Position numbers and translations under genes: made by a program. Positions 1 through 11,687 of a stretch of DNA of 64,000 bases are shown one piece after another. Each line of letters opens with the position of its first letter. Position 1 is the stretch's first letter. Origin of the DNA: Liriodendron chinense (Eukaryota; Streptophyta; Magnoliopsida; Magnoliales; Magnoliaceae). The stretch lies in the NCBI GenBank assembly GCA_003013855.2, contig ML058587.1:372001-436000 (forward strand), in the 5' to 3' direction. The notes under the pieces were generated by a model. That model saw only the letters and a list, made by a program, of their open reading frames with translations. It was not told the origin of the DNA and made no database searches.

Positions 1-1392
1 TAAAGTTGGGTTTGATTTGAGTTGATTGGCTTGGTTAGGTTAGAATGAGTTGACTGGGTTGATTAGGTTAGCTGAGTTGACTGATCAGCTTGTCAACTCC
101 TGAGTGGGGCATCTACACACCCCACTTGACTGGAGATTGAACGAGTAGGTTCAACATTAGAAGTGTTCACCTTGTACCCCACGCAGGGAGACAACCCCTC
201 TGTACCCTAGTACGTTACAATAAAATGCTTTCTTAAAGAACCTTATAATAAAATGCTCTCTTAAAGATTCATACAAATATATTGCAAAATTCAAATGCAT
301 TCCAACTACATATTGTCAAATAGAACTTTTAAAATCCAAAGTATTCTAAATAAAATGTGCTAGACACAACCGGAGTATTCTGAATCTAGTTATTCAGAAT
401 CAAGGATATTCTGAATCTAAGTCGGGTTCAAGCATACAATTTTAAACTAGTTAAAAAGCGGGTCTCGGTTGGTTCAGGTTAGATTTAGCATCTTAAATTT
501 TAGTTAAAATTGGATCTAGTTTGATTAGTACTATCAAGTTTATTTAGTAATTATACATAAACTAATCTTGTATAAACTCATAGAATTTCTCAGAATCTTG
601 GTACGATCTTTTCTTCCATTTTTCATTAATTAATAATAAAGAAAAATGTACAAATGTGGAAAGGAAATAAGCTGATGTAGTATGATGGTCCATAGGACCA
701 TACTTGTATACATTAACATTCAGCAACAGTTGAAGTTTGCCCATTTACACAGCATGCATGTGTCAAAGGGGTACACATGTGTGCCGTCTAATCTATCTGC
801 TTTGACTGTCCTGACCATGCAAATGCTCTTATCCAATATCGAACGAACTAAGACCTGAGTTGAACCCAACTTAGAAACTAAGCACAAAGACTCGATGGCT
901 AACCAATGGGTAGTTCCTCAGAAAATGAGTTATGGAACCGAAAAAATCCAAACCTGACCAGCCCAAGTATGCTATTCTAAGACCTGACCCGAACTCACAC
1001 CAGCAACAGCCTAAAAAAACAGCCACGAGGTGATTCACCCCAGAAGAGATGGAATCATGGTTTTAAGACTGGACGAGTCATGCAACTCATCTGAGTCAAC
1101 TCGAACAGTTAGGACCCATCTAGTATGACGCATGAGCGTACACTGACTCAGCCTTGACTGGGTTTGAATGGTCAATCACCACTGTTTCCTATGTGTGGTC
1201 CACCTGAGAGTTGGATTTGCTTCTTTTTTGGGCACATACCCTAAAATGAGCTAGTAAAAAGAATAGACAATATGGAAATACGATACATTCATCAACGTGA
1301 ACTCCGCAGTCAGGGTCGCTCTGTGTTGGGTGAGGCGGGTCCGCACCTAGTGAAAGCAGATTACTTGTACCCTTATTGTTGGAAGCTGTATG

Positions 1393-1815
1393 GGGCCCAC
1401 AGAGATGCCAGTGACAAATTCGCCCCATTCATTAGTTTTTCAAGATCACAATAGGACATGAGTCTAAACATCAGGCAGATCCAAAACTCATGTGGGCCAT
1501 ATCACACTAATCAGTAGGGATTGAACACCCACCATTAAAAACTTTGTGGGGGCTGCAGAAGTTTTGTATTAGGATGATATATGTGCCTGCAGTTTATCTA
1601 AGGGGTAAGAACCCTATGAACAGTCTGGATGGCATATAAACATCATGGTCGCTCATGGAAGGATTCAATTTCCATTCCCATTATCTCATTTGATGTGGCC
1701 CACCTGAGTTTTGGATCTTTATGATTTTTAGATTTTATTTTATTGTGGTCTTACAAAATTGATGTACGGAATAGTTTTGTCAAAAAATCTTTGTAAGCCT
1801 CATAGAGATGCCGGC
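1393..1815. mobile_element. Foldback MITE, family 2
   Basis: The left end GGGGCCCACAGAGATGCC and the right end, reading towards CATAGAGATG, are arms of one long inverted repeat. Left-arm motifs (GCAGATCCAAAACTCATGTG) reappear reverse-complemented in the right arm (GCCCACCTGAGTTTTGGATC). No coding capacity. Non-autonomous element of unassigned superfamily. Confidence 0.65.
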
Positions 1816-1911
1816 AATAAATCCACTCTGTCCATCAGTTTTGCAAGACTATAATATGATAATATTCTAAAAATCAAGCAAATCCATAACTCATGTGAGC
1901 CATATCACACC

Positions 1912-2457
1912 TAGAGTTGGACACAAACCGAGTTTGGAAGTTTGGATTGAATCAGATCGACTCGGTAAAACTTTGTTCTAATGGAAAGTCTTCGTGTTTA
2001 TGAACACACAAGTTTGTTCGAAATAAATAAATAAATAAATATACACACACACACAAAGAGAGAAGGTTGGATGACAAATAAACATGATTGTCAGCCCTAG
2101 GAAGGTTTCAATGGTGGACATCATTCTCCTCACTGTTTCTTGTGGTGAGGTCCACTTAAGCTTTATATCTACCTCATTTTTTGTTATTTAAAAACTTTAA
2201 ACCTTGTGATTTGTCATTTGTGATATTTAATTTGTGAACAAATTAGTATTCACTATTCAGCAATAGAAAAAATATTTTCAAGTGAAAATAACAAAATTGT
2301 TCAAACTCGTAAAAATTGTCCGAAATCCATATGTTTGAACCTGTTTGGACATGTTTGCGTCAAACCAAACCAAGTTTGAATAGAGCCACCCTGTTGGAAT
2401 GTTTGTTCGAACACACCCACTCAAGTAGCCGAACAATCCGATCATTGCTCCCCTCTA
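1912..2457. mobile_element. hAT-type non-autonomous transposon with 8-bp target duplication
   Basis: The 546-bp insertion begins TAGAGTTGG and ends CCCCTCTA, hAT-like short termini, and is flanked by ATCACACC on both sides (1904-1911 and 2458-2465). Unit B of the tandem repeat has the uninterrupted target at about 5395-5410, which gives an empty-site comparison inside this window. Only non-coding AT-rich sequence lies within. Confidence 0.8.
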
Positions 2458-2900
2458 ATCACACCAAACAATGGGAATTGGATTGAATGTGCAACATTGA
2501 AAACTTTGTGGGGCCACATTAGTTTTGTATTAGGGTTATATTTGAGTGGTAAAAACCCTATGAATGGTTTGGATGGCGTATAAACATCATGGTCAGCTCC
2601 ATAAAGGTTACAACGGTAGATGTTTCTGTTCCCACATGGTATGGCCATCCAATTTTTTTATTGCGTGATTTTTAGATCCCTGGTCTATTGTGGTCTTGCA
2701 AAACTGATGAACGGAATGTATTCATCACAAATATCTCTGTAGGCCCCACAACACTTCTGCTGTGTGGGGCCTACAGTTTACCTGAGTGGTAGTTTAGATG
2801 ATATATATACATCATGGTCATCTCGAGGAAGGAAGATTCCCATCCTAGTGTGGTCTTTCAAAACGGAGGGATTGAGTGGATTTGTCACGGACACGTTGGC
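2458..2900. mobile_element. Continuation of a family-2 foldback copy interrupted by the hAT element
   Basis: From ATCACACCAAACAATGGG onward, the centre and right arm of a foldback element resume (GTTTGGATGGCGTATAAAC, then a right arm reading GTGGTCTTGCAAAACTGATG). Its left arm is at about 1795-1911. The end is rearranged by a partial second copy around 2750-2890. Confidence 0.55.
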
Positions 2901-4811
2901 AAGTGGTCAACGCTAAATGAACGGTCCTGATTCCTCTAACTTACCTTGACACGTTGGCAAGTGGCCTCTGCAAAAATCTCCTCGCGTGAATCACCCTCCC
3001 AAGTTAATTTCCTGGATTGAAAAGCCTCAAATGCGAGCACGTGCTCACTTAGAGGAGAAATTCTCGGGGCGCGGCTTCGGTGGATCCCCCATATCCACCA
3101 AGGTGGGTGGGATCCTTGACTGTGGGGGCCACCTTGAGCTTAATTTTTTGTAATTGTTGGGAAGTCTAAGGGTGAAAAGACTTTAAGAGCCTGGATTGGT
3201 TGCTGTCACGTGGCACAATCCAAGCAATTAGATCGCTGGCACACATCATAATTTGAGTGAAAGGTAGGGATAACACTATCTTTTTCCCTTCTAGTGTTAT
3301 AGCCAATGAGCTTAGCTAATGTCACTACCCCACCCAATTCTCTCGCGAGGGTTGGAGATTTGCAGCATGTCAATCTCTCCAATTTTCACAAGTGAGCTCC
3401 TGTGATGGTGTACTACCCTTATTCCCCTTGGTTTTACACCACTGTGGTCCTAACTGCTGATGAGCCTGGGTATGGGCTTAGACTTGAGCCTAAAGTTGGG
3501 TTTGATTTTGGGTTGATTGGTTTGGTTGGGTTAGAATGAGTTGATTGGGTTGATTAGGTTAGCTGAGTTAACTGATGAGCTTTTCAACTCCTGAGTGGGG
3601 CATCTACACGCCCCATTTGACCGATGATTGAACGAGTAGGTTCAACATCAGAAGTGTTCACCTTGAGCCTGACGTAGGGAGACATCCCCTCTGTACCCCA
3701 ATACGCTACAATAAAATGCTTTGTTAAAAATTCATGCAAATATATTACAAAATTCAAATGCATTCTAAATACAAGTTGTTAAATAGAATATTTGAAATCC
3801 AAAGTATTCCAAATAAAATGTGCTAGACACAACCAAAGTATTCTAAATCTTCTTATTCGGAATCAAGCATACAACTTTAAACTAGTTAAGGTTCAAGTTA
3901 AATCTAGCATCTTAAATCTTGGTTAAAATTGGATCTAGCTTTGATTAGTACTATCAATTTTATTTAGTAATTATATATAAACTAATCCTGTATAAACTCA
4001 TAGAATTTTTCAGAATTTTGGTATGATCTTTTCTTCCATTTTTCATTAATTAATAATAAAGAGAAATGTATATATATGAAAAGGAATAAGCTAATATAGT
4101 ATGGTGGTCCATAGGACCATACTTGTATATATTAACATTCAGCTACAGATACATGCGTAACAGAGCCCATTTACATAGCATGCATGTGTCAAAGGGGTAC
4201 ACATGTGTGCCGTCTAATCTATCTGCTTCGACTGTCCTGACCATGCAAATGCTCTTATCCAATATCGAACCAAGTTGGACCTGACCTGAACCCAACTTAG
4301 AAACCAAGCACAAAAGACTCAATGGCTAACCAACAGGTACCAGGACTAGTTCCTCAAAAAATGAGTTATGGAACCGAAAAAACCCAAACCTGACCAGCCC
4401 AGGTATGCTATTCTAATACCTGACCCAAACTCGCACCAGCAACAGCCTAAAAAAACAGCCCCGAGGTGATTCACCTCAGAAGAGATGGAATCATGGTTTT
4501 AACTCTTGGACGAGTCATCCAACCCATCTGAGTTAGGCCTCATCTGGTATGACGCATGAGTGTATACTGACTCAGCCTTGACTGGGTTTTAATGGTCAAT
4601 CACCACTGTTTCCTTTGTGTGGTCCACCTTAGAGTTGGATTTACTTCTTTTTTCCTTGGGCTCATGCCCTAAAAGGAACTATTAAAGAGGATAGACAATA
4701 TGGAAATACAATGCACTCATCAACCTGAACTCCACAGTCAGGGTCGCTCTGTGTTGGGTGACGCGGTCCGCACCTGGTGAAAGCAGATTACCTGTGCCCC
4801 TATTGTTGGAA

Positions 4812-5222
4812 GCTGTAGGGGGCCCACAGAGATGCCAGTGACAAATTCACCCCATCCATTAGTTTTTTAAGATCACAATAGGACATGAGTCTAAAAATCA
4901 AGCAGATCAAAAACTCACGTGGGCCATATCACACTAAACAGTGGGGATTGAACACCCCCATTAAAAACCTTGTGGGGGCATTAGGATGATATATGTGCCT
5001 GCAGCTTATCTGAGGGGTAAGAACCCCTAAACAGTTTGGATGGCATATAAACATCATGGTCAACTCCAGGAATGATTCAACAGTGGACGTTTCCATTCCC
5101 ATTGTCTCATTTGATGGGGCCTACTTGAGTTTCGGATCTTTATGATTTTTAGATTCCTAACCTAATGTGGTCTTACAAAATGGATGGACATAATAGATTT
5201 GTTACAAATCTTTGTAAACCCC
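4812..5222. mobile_element. Foldback MITE, family 2 (unit B counterpart of 1393-1815)
   Basis: Same arms and centre as the copy at 1393-1815, at the matching place in the tandem unit. A central block is shortened (TTGTGGGGGCATTAGG near 4972). Confidence 0.65.
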
Positions 5223-5284
5223 AAGAAGCAGATTGCTTGCGGCCCTTGCATAGAAATAATCCAATGCCCTGTTGTTAAAAGCTG

Positions 5285-5990
5285 CGTGAGACCCACAGAA
5301 ATGCTAGCAATAAATCCACTCCGTTCATCAGTTTTACAAGGCTATAATAAGATAAGATTCCAAAAATCGGGCAAATCCAAAACTCATGTGAGCCATATCT
5401 CACCAAACAATGGGGATTGGATTGAACGTGCACCATTGGAAACAGTGGGGATTGAGAGCCTGGAGTCGACAGAAGTTTTGTATCATGATGATATTTTGTG
5501 CCTACAGTTTACCTGATTGGTAATAATCCTATGAATGGTTTACATGGTATATGGTCATCTCTAGGAAGGTTTCAATGGTGGGAGTTTCCATTCCAACAAC
5601 TTCATTGGTGTAGCTAACTTAGTTTTAGATTCCTTTTAGTTGGGAATTTTACTGCAATAGCCCTGAGTGGTGGCTAATCTTACTAAAAGTTCAATTTCTC
5701 ATTAGTTCATCTTTTTTAGTCTTTTGAGTAGAAATTAAAAGTTTAAGGTAAAAATGCCCCTCCAATCGATTTCCTCTGGGTACTATGGACTGGGGCACGG
5801 AGGATTCCCCCCAAGTACATGGTGGTCGGAGGGGCATTATCGGCTGTAAAATTTTTAATTTCTCGTTAAAAGGCCAAAAGAGAGAAATTAGACTTCTAGT
5901 AAAAATAGCCACATCTTAGGGCTGTCGCGGTAAAAATCCCACCCTAGTGTGGTCTTTCAAAACAGATGGATGGAGTGTATTTGTCACGGA
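5285..5990. mobile_element. Second family-2 foldback copy in unit B, interrupted
   Basis: The left arm begins near TGAGACCCACAGAAATGC; the right arm resumes at CTAGTGTGGTCTTTC (5943 on) and ends near GTCACGGACATCTCTG. The inverted-repeat MITE at 5641-5942 splits it. Confidence 0.5.
5641..5942. mobile_element. MITE with terminal inverted repeats of about 60 bp
   Basis: It starts GGGAATTTTACTGCAATAGC and the other end, read on the minus strand, starts GGGATTTTTACCGCGACAGC. The arms continue to match through GTGGCT and TTACTA to about 60 bp. It is absent from the matching place in unit A. Flanking bases are only partly alike, so the target duplication is unclear; a Mutator-like origin is possible but not shown. 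Confidence 0.65.
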
Positions 5991-6360
5991 CATCTCTGTA
6001 TGTTTCAAAACAGATGGTCCCACACAACCCTAGGCACCGATATATCTCTACGCCTGGTTCACTGACAATCTGGGTCTACGCCTGGTTCACAATCTCTGAA
6101 TCATCATCCCACCTGATGAGAGGCAGTCTTAAGTTCTTGGGCCAATCCTGTTATCAATAGTCGACGCCAAATGAACGGTCCTGATTCCTCTAACTTTCCT
6201 TCACACGTAGGCGAGTGGCCTCTGCAAAATCTCCTCGCGCGAATCACCCTCCAGGTTAATTTCCTCAATTAAAAAGCTTAAAACACGAGCACGTGCACAT
6301 TTAGAGGAGAAATTCTCGGGGCGCGGCTTCGGTGGATCCCCATATCAACGGGATCCTTCA

Positions 6361-6800
6361 CCGTTGGGCCCACCTTTATGTATGTGCCTTATATCCACAC
6401 CGTCCATCCATTTCTGAAAACTCTTTTTAAGGGACCATCTAAAAAACGAGGTAGATCCAAGTCTCAGGTGAACCATAATACAGAAAACAAGGGTAATCTA
6501 CCATTAAAAACTTCCTGTGAGCCACAAAAGTTTTAGATCAAGCTGATATCTGTGTGGTCTCTTCATCCATATCTTTGTGACATTATCAACAGCTTGGATG
6601 GAAAACAAACATTCCGGTGGACCCCATGAAGTTTTTAATGATGGTGATTCGATCAAGATTGTTTCCTGTGGTATGGCCCACCTAAAGATTCAGAGATACT
6701 TCATTTTTGGAATCATGCCCTAAAATGTTCTTTCCAAATGAATGGACGGTATGGATTTAAGGTACATACATCACAGTGGGCCCCACAGTTAGGAATCCAC
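6361..6800. mobile_element. Foldback MITE, family 1, full length
   Basis: Left arm motifs ACACCGTCCATCCATTTC and GGTAGATCC, centre AAGTTTTAGATCAAGCTGA, and right arm ending GGTACATACATCACAGTG then GGGCCCCAC. The two arms (about 150 bp each) are reverse complements apart from scattered differences, and the ends are GGGCCCAC-rich. No ORF of note. Confidence 0.7.
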
Positions 6801-6949
6801 CCAAACCATGCCCGCATTACGATCATATAGTGGGATCCACCTTAGATATTTTATAACCCAACGTGGTGGGCATCTGATGGATTATAAAAACTAAAAGTAG
6901 TCAACGGTCCGAATTCAAGAAAAAGATGCCCACTATCATTCAAGAGATC

Positions 6950-8085
6950 CCATTTACACCGTACACATGTGTCAAAGGGGTAGAAGTGTGTACCATCTAA
7001 TCCATCCATCAGATTGTCTTGACCATGTAAATGCTCTTATCACAAAGACTCGATGGCTAACCATCGGACACTCAGGCCCGGTTCCTAAAAAAAATGAGGT
7101 GTGGACTCAGACAAAAAAAAATCTCGAACCCGGCCAGCCCAAGTATGGTATTCTAGGACCTGTTCCGCACTCAGACCAGTGACTAGGGCTGTAAATGGTC
7201 GGGCTCGGGTTGGGTTTAGCCAAAACCAGACCCACCCATTTACTAAACGGGTCTGGGTCCAAATTTTATACCCAGACCCTTTTACTAAATGGGCGGGTCC
7301 AAGTCGAGTCCGAGTCAACCTATTAAACCCATTTATAAATGGGTCCGGGTCTGGTAGAGGGAGATCCACCCAGACCCATTTATAAATGGGTCGGGTCTAA
7401 TGAGTCCGGGTCTGGATCAAGTATGCAAGCATTTTCCAAGGCTTAAAACTGGGTCTGGACCGGTCTAGGCTGGACAGGTCCCTTGAAACATAGACCAAAC
7501 CCGCCCACTTACTAAATGGGTTCGGGTCGGGTCGGGTCGGGTCGGGCCTAATATAAAGGAAACCAGACCCCGACCCGTTTAGCAACCGGGTCTGTTCTTG
7601 GACCCAAACCCGTACCATTTAACAAATGGGTCGGGGATCGGGTCTAAATGGGTTGGGTCCGGGTACCCCATCGGGTCCGCTGACCCATTTACAGCCCTAC
7701 CAGTGACAGCCTAACAAATACCCCCAATGCGAATAACTCATGGAATCATGGTTTTAAGACTCGGACGAGTCCCATGAGACTCATATGAGTCAACTCGGAT
7801 GGTTGGGTCCGATCTGATTTGACGTCCACAGACTTGACCTTGACTTGGCGAGTCTCGAATTGACTGGAGACCGTCTCAGTCGGGTTCGATTTTACCAATC
7901 AAGTTATCAATGATCCACGACTAATGAACGGCCCTGATCCCTCTAAGGTACCTTGTCACGTGAGCGAGTGGCTTCTTCAAATCTCCTCGCGCGGCTCACC
8001 ATCCAACTTCGTTGCCTTAATTAAAAAAGCCTAAAATGTGAGCACGTGCTCATTTAGCGGAGAAATTCTCCTCGAGTCGGTTTAA
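6950..8085. repeat. Third, diverged copy (unit C) of the tandem repeat, interrupted
   Basis: The segments CATGTGTCAAAGGGGTA (near 6965), AAAGACTCGATGGCTAACC (near 7043), GACGAGTC (near 7764) and GAGCACGTGCTCATTTAG (near 8040) match units A and B in the same order. Unit C lacks the foldback elements that lie between the two halves in A and B, so it looks closest to the ancestral, unfilled state. A hAT MITE sits at 7184-7699. Confidence 0.65.
7184..7699. mobile_element. hAT MITE with perfect 8-bp target duplication
   Basis: The element begins TAGGGCTGTAAATGG and ends CCATTTACAGCCCTA (inverted), flanked by CCAGTGAC at 7176-7183 and 7700-7707. Its inside is a chain of GGGTC and GACCC words, including GGGTC repeated near 7529-7551. 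The target site is empty in units A and B (CACCAGCAACAGCC near 1000 and 4434). 516 bp, non-coding. Confidence 0.85.
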
Positions 8086-9780
8086 AGGGACCAATGATAC
8101 GCAGAGAATCTCAATGGGTCCCACACCCATAACGGCGATTGCGTGAGGTAGCTGAGTTACAGTTGACATCATATACCGTACACGTGGCACATGCCTCAAA
8201 TCTGAACCGTTCATATAGTGGGATCCACTATAGATACTTTATAAACCAAAGTCTACAATAAAACCACGATCTTATCTGGCTTCATGGTGGGAATCTGATG
8301 GACATCTACAACTAAAAGTAGCAAACGGTCTGAATTCAATAACAAGATGTCTATCAATCAGAGGTCAAAACTTGTAAATTACTCTGATTCTGAGCAATCT
8401 ATAGTTATTTATACTATCTGAACGGTTCTGATTTATGGTATTGCCACGTGTAGAGTCTGGATCGCATGTGTAGCCTACCTACATCTTAGTCGACCGTGCT
8501 TCATCAAAACCCAAAAAGTAGGATCGGCCATCACACAGCGACCGTGACTACTCCCGTACTCCGTCACTCTCGAGTAGCTATTTAATTCCTACTCTCACAC
8601 TGCCACGTGTCTGCATATATACTCGCCATCATCAGGTGGGAGCTGCTGGGGTTGACCACCTTATGTAAATCATCCGTCGTCATCAGATTGATTCGTGAAA
8701 GTTAACTTCCTAACCGTCCGTTTTTTCAAATAATTGTACACGTCTGAAGATGATCACGTGGGGCCCACCAGTTGAACGACTCAGATCTTGGATTGACCTG
8801 ACTGTCCTCTCAATCAACGGCTGCAAGAGCTTGAGGGTGCTTCTAGTCGACATATTTTTTAATTCAATCAGAGAGGCAAGTGTCGGCACACTTTCATCAC
8901 CACGTGGGGCCCACAATCGTCAGCTTAGCGTCGATGGTTACGTGGCAATGTAGGTTTGCTATCTCGGCTCGGCTCGGCGATTCTGCTCGTCGGTGCGGCT
9001 TGGTAACACACTCGTCTGGAGCATTCGCGCGAGAAGATTCGCTAGCGTACTCGCAGCATCGCATGCCTGCGGGTGAGATACTGACATGCAAGCTTCTCAT
9101 TAGGTGGGCCCTACTGTATTATTTTAGAGGAAATCAAGATGATCCGTTCATTTCGGGGCTGTATGTTTGATGAAATGGATCAATGGTCCACATTCGGCGA
9201 AAATGTGTGGCCTACCTCGTGAACTATACATGTTCGATTCTTTCTCAGGAAATGTAAAGTAAGTGGGCCATGTGATGATCGGCTTTGATCTCGCACTCTA
9301 GTCCATGCAATATCGATTTCATTGAAATACACTCGCGCGAATGCACTTAGCAGTTTCCAATTTCTCCTTTTTCTTTTAGATGACAAAACTGCCCCTAACC
9401 AACCCAAATAGCTCTCTCACATGTATTTCTCCAATTTTGCTGGAAGATGTGGAATTATTATTCAATCATCCAAACCGTCCATATGGTGGACAGAAAAGCA
9501 CAAAAAATTCTAATTTGGAATATTTAATGCTTTGATCATTTGACTCTTCCCTTAAACATATAAATGTTAACCTTTGAATAATCTAAATTTTAAAATACAA
9601 AAATCAAATGGACGGCTTGGATCAGTGATTGTAAAAATAATCTGACCCCGACGGGTAAAACTGTGGGCGTGTTGCGGGATGTATGCTAGCAAACCACTAT
9701 TTTCATTTTGCAAAGAGCACTGACTTGTGTTCAGCAGAACCAGCACCTGCCCAAATGGTGTCTCATCCCAATCTTACCCC
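8086..9780. other. Intergenic stretch, no gene; several CACGTG boxes
   Basis: No exon structure or transposase is visible. CACGTG occurs near 8194, 8444, 8603, 8755 and 8902, and a related TACGTGG near 8939. The segment near 8205-8360 resembles 6819-6940 (ATAGTGGGATCCAC, AACTAAAAGTAG), so part of it is an older repeat. Confidence 0.5.
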
Positions 9781-9786
9781 AACAGT

Positions 9787-9950
9787 TAGGAGTCTGTGGT
9801 GCCCACCGTGATGTATATGTTTATCCACGCCGTCCATCTATTTTGAAAGATCATTTAGGGCATTAGTCTAAAAATGAAGTAGGCTCAAGTGGACCACACC
9901 ATAGTAAGCAATGGGGATTGAACTCTTACCATTGAAATCTCCCTTTTTAG
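9787..9950. mobile_element. Left arm fragment of a family-1 foldback MITE
   Basis: GTGCCCACCGTGATGTATAT, CACGCCGTCCATCTATTTTG and CAAGTGGACCACACCATAG match the family-1 left arm. The centre and right arm are missing. Confidence 0.6.
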
Positions 9951-9994
9951 TACACGGATTGCATCCCACACCCGCCTGTCTCTAACAGCATCAG

Positions 9995-10267
9995 GTAGGT
10001 CTATGGGTGACCCACCATGATGTATCTGTTTATCCATGCCATATGTTCCTTTTCTCGTATCATTTTAAGGCATGACCTCAAAATTGAGTCCACTTCTGAT
10101 TCTTGCATTTAATGCTTTGTGCATTTAATGCAATCTAAGCTTGCTATATGGTGTGGTCCAATTGAGTCGTTGGATCTGTCTCATTTTTAAGGTCATTTCT
10201 TAAAACTACGAGAGAAAGGAGATAGAGGAGGTAGAGAAACAGATACATCACTGTGGGCCCCCACATA
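9995..10267. mobile_element. Short foldback MITE subtype (family-1 arms, different centre)
   Basis: Outer arms match family 1 (CCACCATGATGTATCTG left; CAGATACATCACTGTGGGCC right). The centre is instead a short block around GCATTTAATGC, and the whole element is only about 270 bp. The same build is seen at 15868-16168. Confidence 0.6.
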
Positions 10268-10299
10268 ATTGCCTGGACGTGGCTAGAGGTAGGTAGGGG

Positions 10300-10692
10300 T
10301 AGGATGCAATTTGGGTTCCTCATTTTAGGACATGATCCCAAAGATAAAGCAAATCCAAATTTTAAGTGGACCATACCATGAGAAATAGTAGTGTTTGAAT
10401 CTCCATCTTAAAATCTTCATGAGTGCCATGAGAATGTGAATTTATCATCCAACCTGTTGATAAGGTGATAATGACCTGGTTAACAAGACCATGCAAATAT
10501 CAGCTTGATCCAAAACTTTTGTGGCCCACAAGAAGTTTTAATGATCTATTACCAATACTTTTTCCCTTATTATTATGGTCCACCTGAAATTTGGATTTGT
10601 TCCATTTTTGGGATTGTGCCCTAAATGAGTTATCAAAATGGATTGACGTTGTAGATATAAGGAACATAAATTAAGGTGGGCCCCATAATTAG
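10300..10692. mobile_element. Family-1 foldback MITE, left end shortened
   Basis: The left arm starts inside at CTCATTTTAGGACATGATCC, the centre contains CAGCTTGATCCAAAACTTTT, and the right arm ends at AAGGTGGGCCCCATAATTAG. Compared with other copies the central block is read in the opposite orientation. Confidence 0.6.
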
Positions 10693-10699
10693 GGATCCG

Positions 10700-11498
10700 T
10701 GCCCTTGTTTTTTCATTGGCACGAGACCAAGTGCCTCCAATGCCCTATTAAATGGAATCTGGGTGTATTATCGACAAATTTCTAATGAGTCTATATTTTA
10801 TCAAATAATGCCTCCATAATTAGAAATCATGAGGTGCTTTTTTATGGATGAAATTAAACATACATAGCATATCATGGTGATACCATAAACAAAATATCAA
10901 GTCAATTTGACCATCAGATGAGCTACACTTGAATTGGGATATTTTAAATGGTATACATTATTTTTATGGATTTGCCATATTTTTTATTTGTTTACTAATA
11001 ATACTAGTGTACATATGCTGGATAAGTCCAATGTGAAATACATACCACTCGGGCTCCACAACTTTCAATTTTTCACTTTGCTATAAAGAAGAAGCACGCG
11101 CTAATGCAATAATGTAATTTCTCCTCTTAAAATAGAATTTCTGGAGGGAATTTTACGGTAAAAACCCCAATTACCTAAGTCGGTTTTAGACCAGGTTGTT
11201 TTTTGTATATTCTATTCTATTCATCTTTGTGAGTCACACATGATGGGCAGGTTTGATGAAATGCAAACCTATGGTTAACATCCCATACCCAATGGTCCAT
11301 GTGGTATGGCCCACCTAAGTGATTTTTTTTCCCCTAAGGCATCATCATTGAGGAGCATAGCTAATGGACAAAGTAGATATCACATATGCAATATAGTGGT
11401 CCCAAAGAGCACGAGCCGATGTCAATTAAACCGGTGAGTTGGAGCCATTGCTTACATTAGAGAGATTGTCCAAGTGTATCCATGAATTTCATTGCAAG
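10700..11498. other. Intergenic stretch, no gene
   Basis: AT-rich sequence without exon-like structure. A short foldback fragment is visible near 11300 (TGTGGTATGGCCCACCTAAG). Confidence 0.4.
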
Positions 11499-11687
11499 TT
11501 GGGTCTCCCCTGCTAGCCCAGTTGGAAGACACCTAGGCGTTTCAATAGCAAGTCTCGGGTTTGAAACACTAAGGAGACCCACCAACCCCACCAGTGGGTG
11601 GGTGCATTAAGTGACTAACTGTGTGGGTGCATTGCGACTAAGCGGGTGAGTATGTTGCATGACTAACAAAAAAAAAAAAAAAAAAAA
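11499..11687 (+). mobile_element. tRNA-derived SINE, copy 1
   Basis: The head has a pol III A-box-like TAGCCCAGTTGG and, at normal spacing, a B-box-like GGGTTTGAAAC. The body repeats a GTGACTAAC / GTGGGTGCATT theme, and the 3' end is an A-run of about 20. TCATTGCAAG flanks it at 11489-11498 and 11688-11697, the expected L1-type target duplication. No coding capacity. Confidence 0.85.

Larger units (their letters stand above)
1..3490. repeat. Tandem repeat unit A (about 3.4 kb, cut by window edge)
   Basis: The sequence beginning TAAAGTTGGGTTTGATTT at base 1 recurs at 3491, and similarity continues with small indels through about 3085 (matching up to about 6357). I judge it roughly 90% identical by eye. 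The unit includes complete family-2 foldback elements, so these were inserted before the duplication. A hAT insertion at 1912-2457 is found only in this copy. No gene is seen. Confidence 0.75.
3491..6357. repeat. Tandem repeat unit B
   Basis: Second copy of the unit starting at base 1. It lacks the hAT insertion of unit A but carries its own inverted-repeat MITE at about 5641-5942. Both units end in the same conserved segment (AATGAACGGTCCTGATTCC near 2915 and 6171, then GAGCACGTG near 3037 and 6287). Confidence 0.75.

Noticed and set aside
11499..11570. A tRNA gene suggested by A and B boxes
   Set aside because: No cloverleaf can be closed, and the stretch continues into a SINE body with an A-tail and a target duplication.
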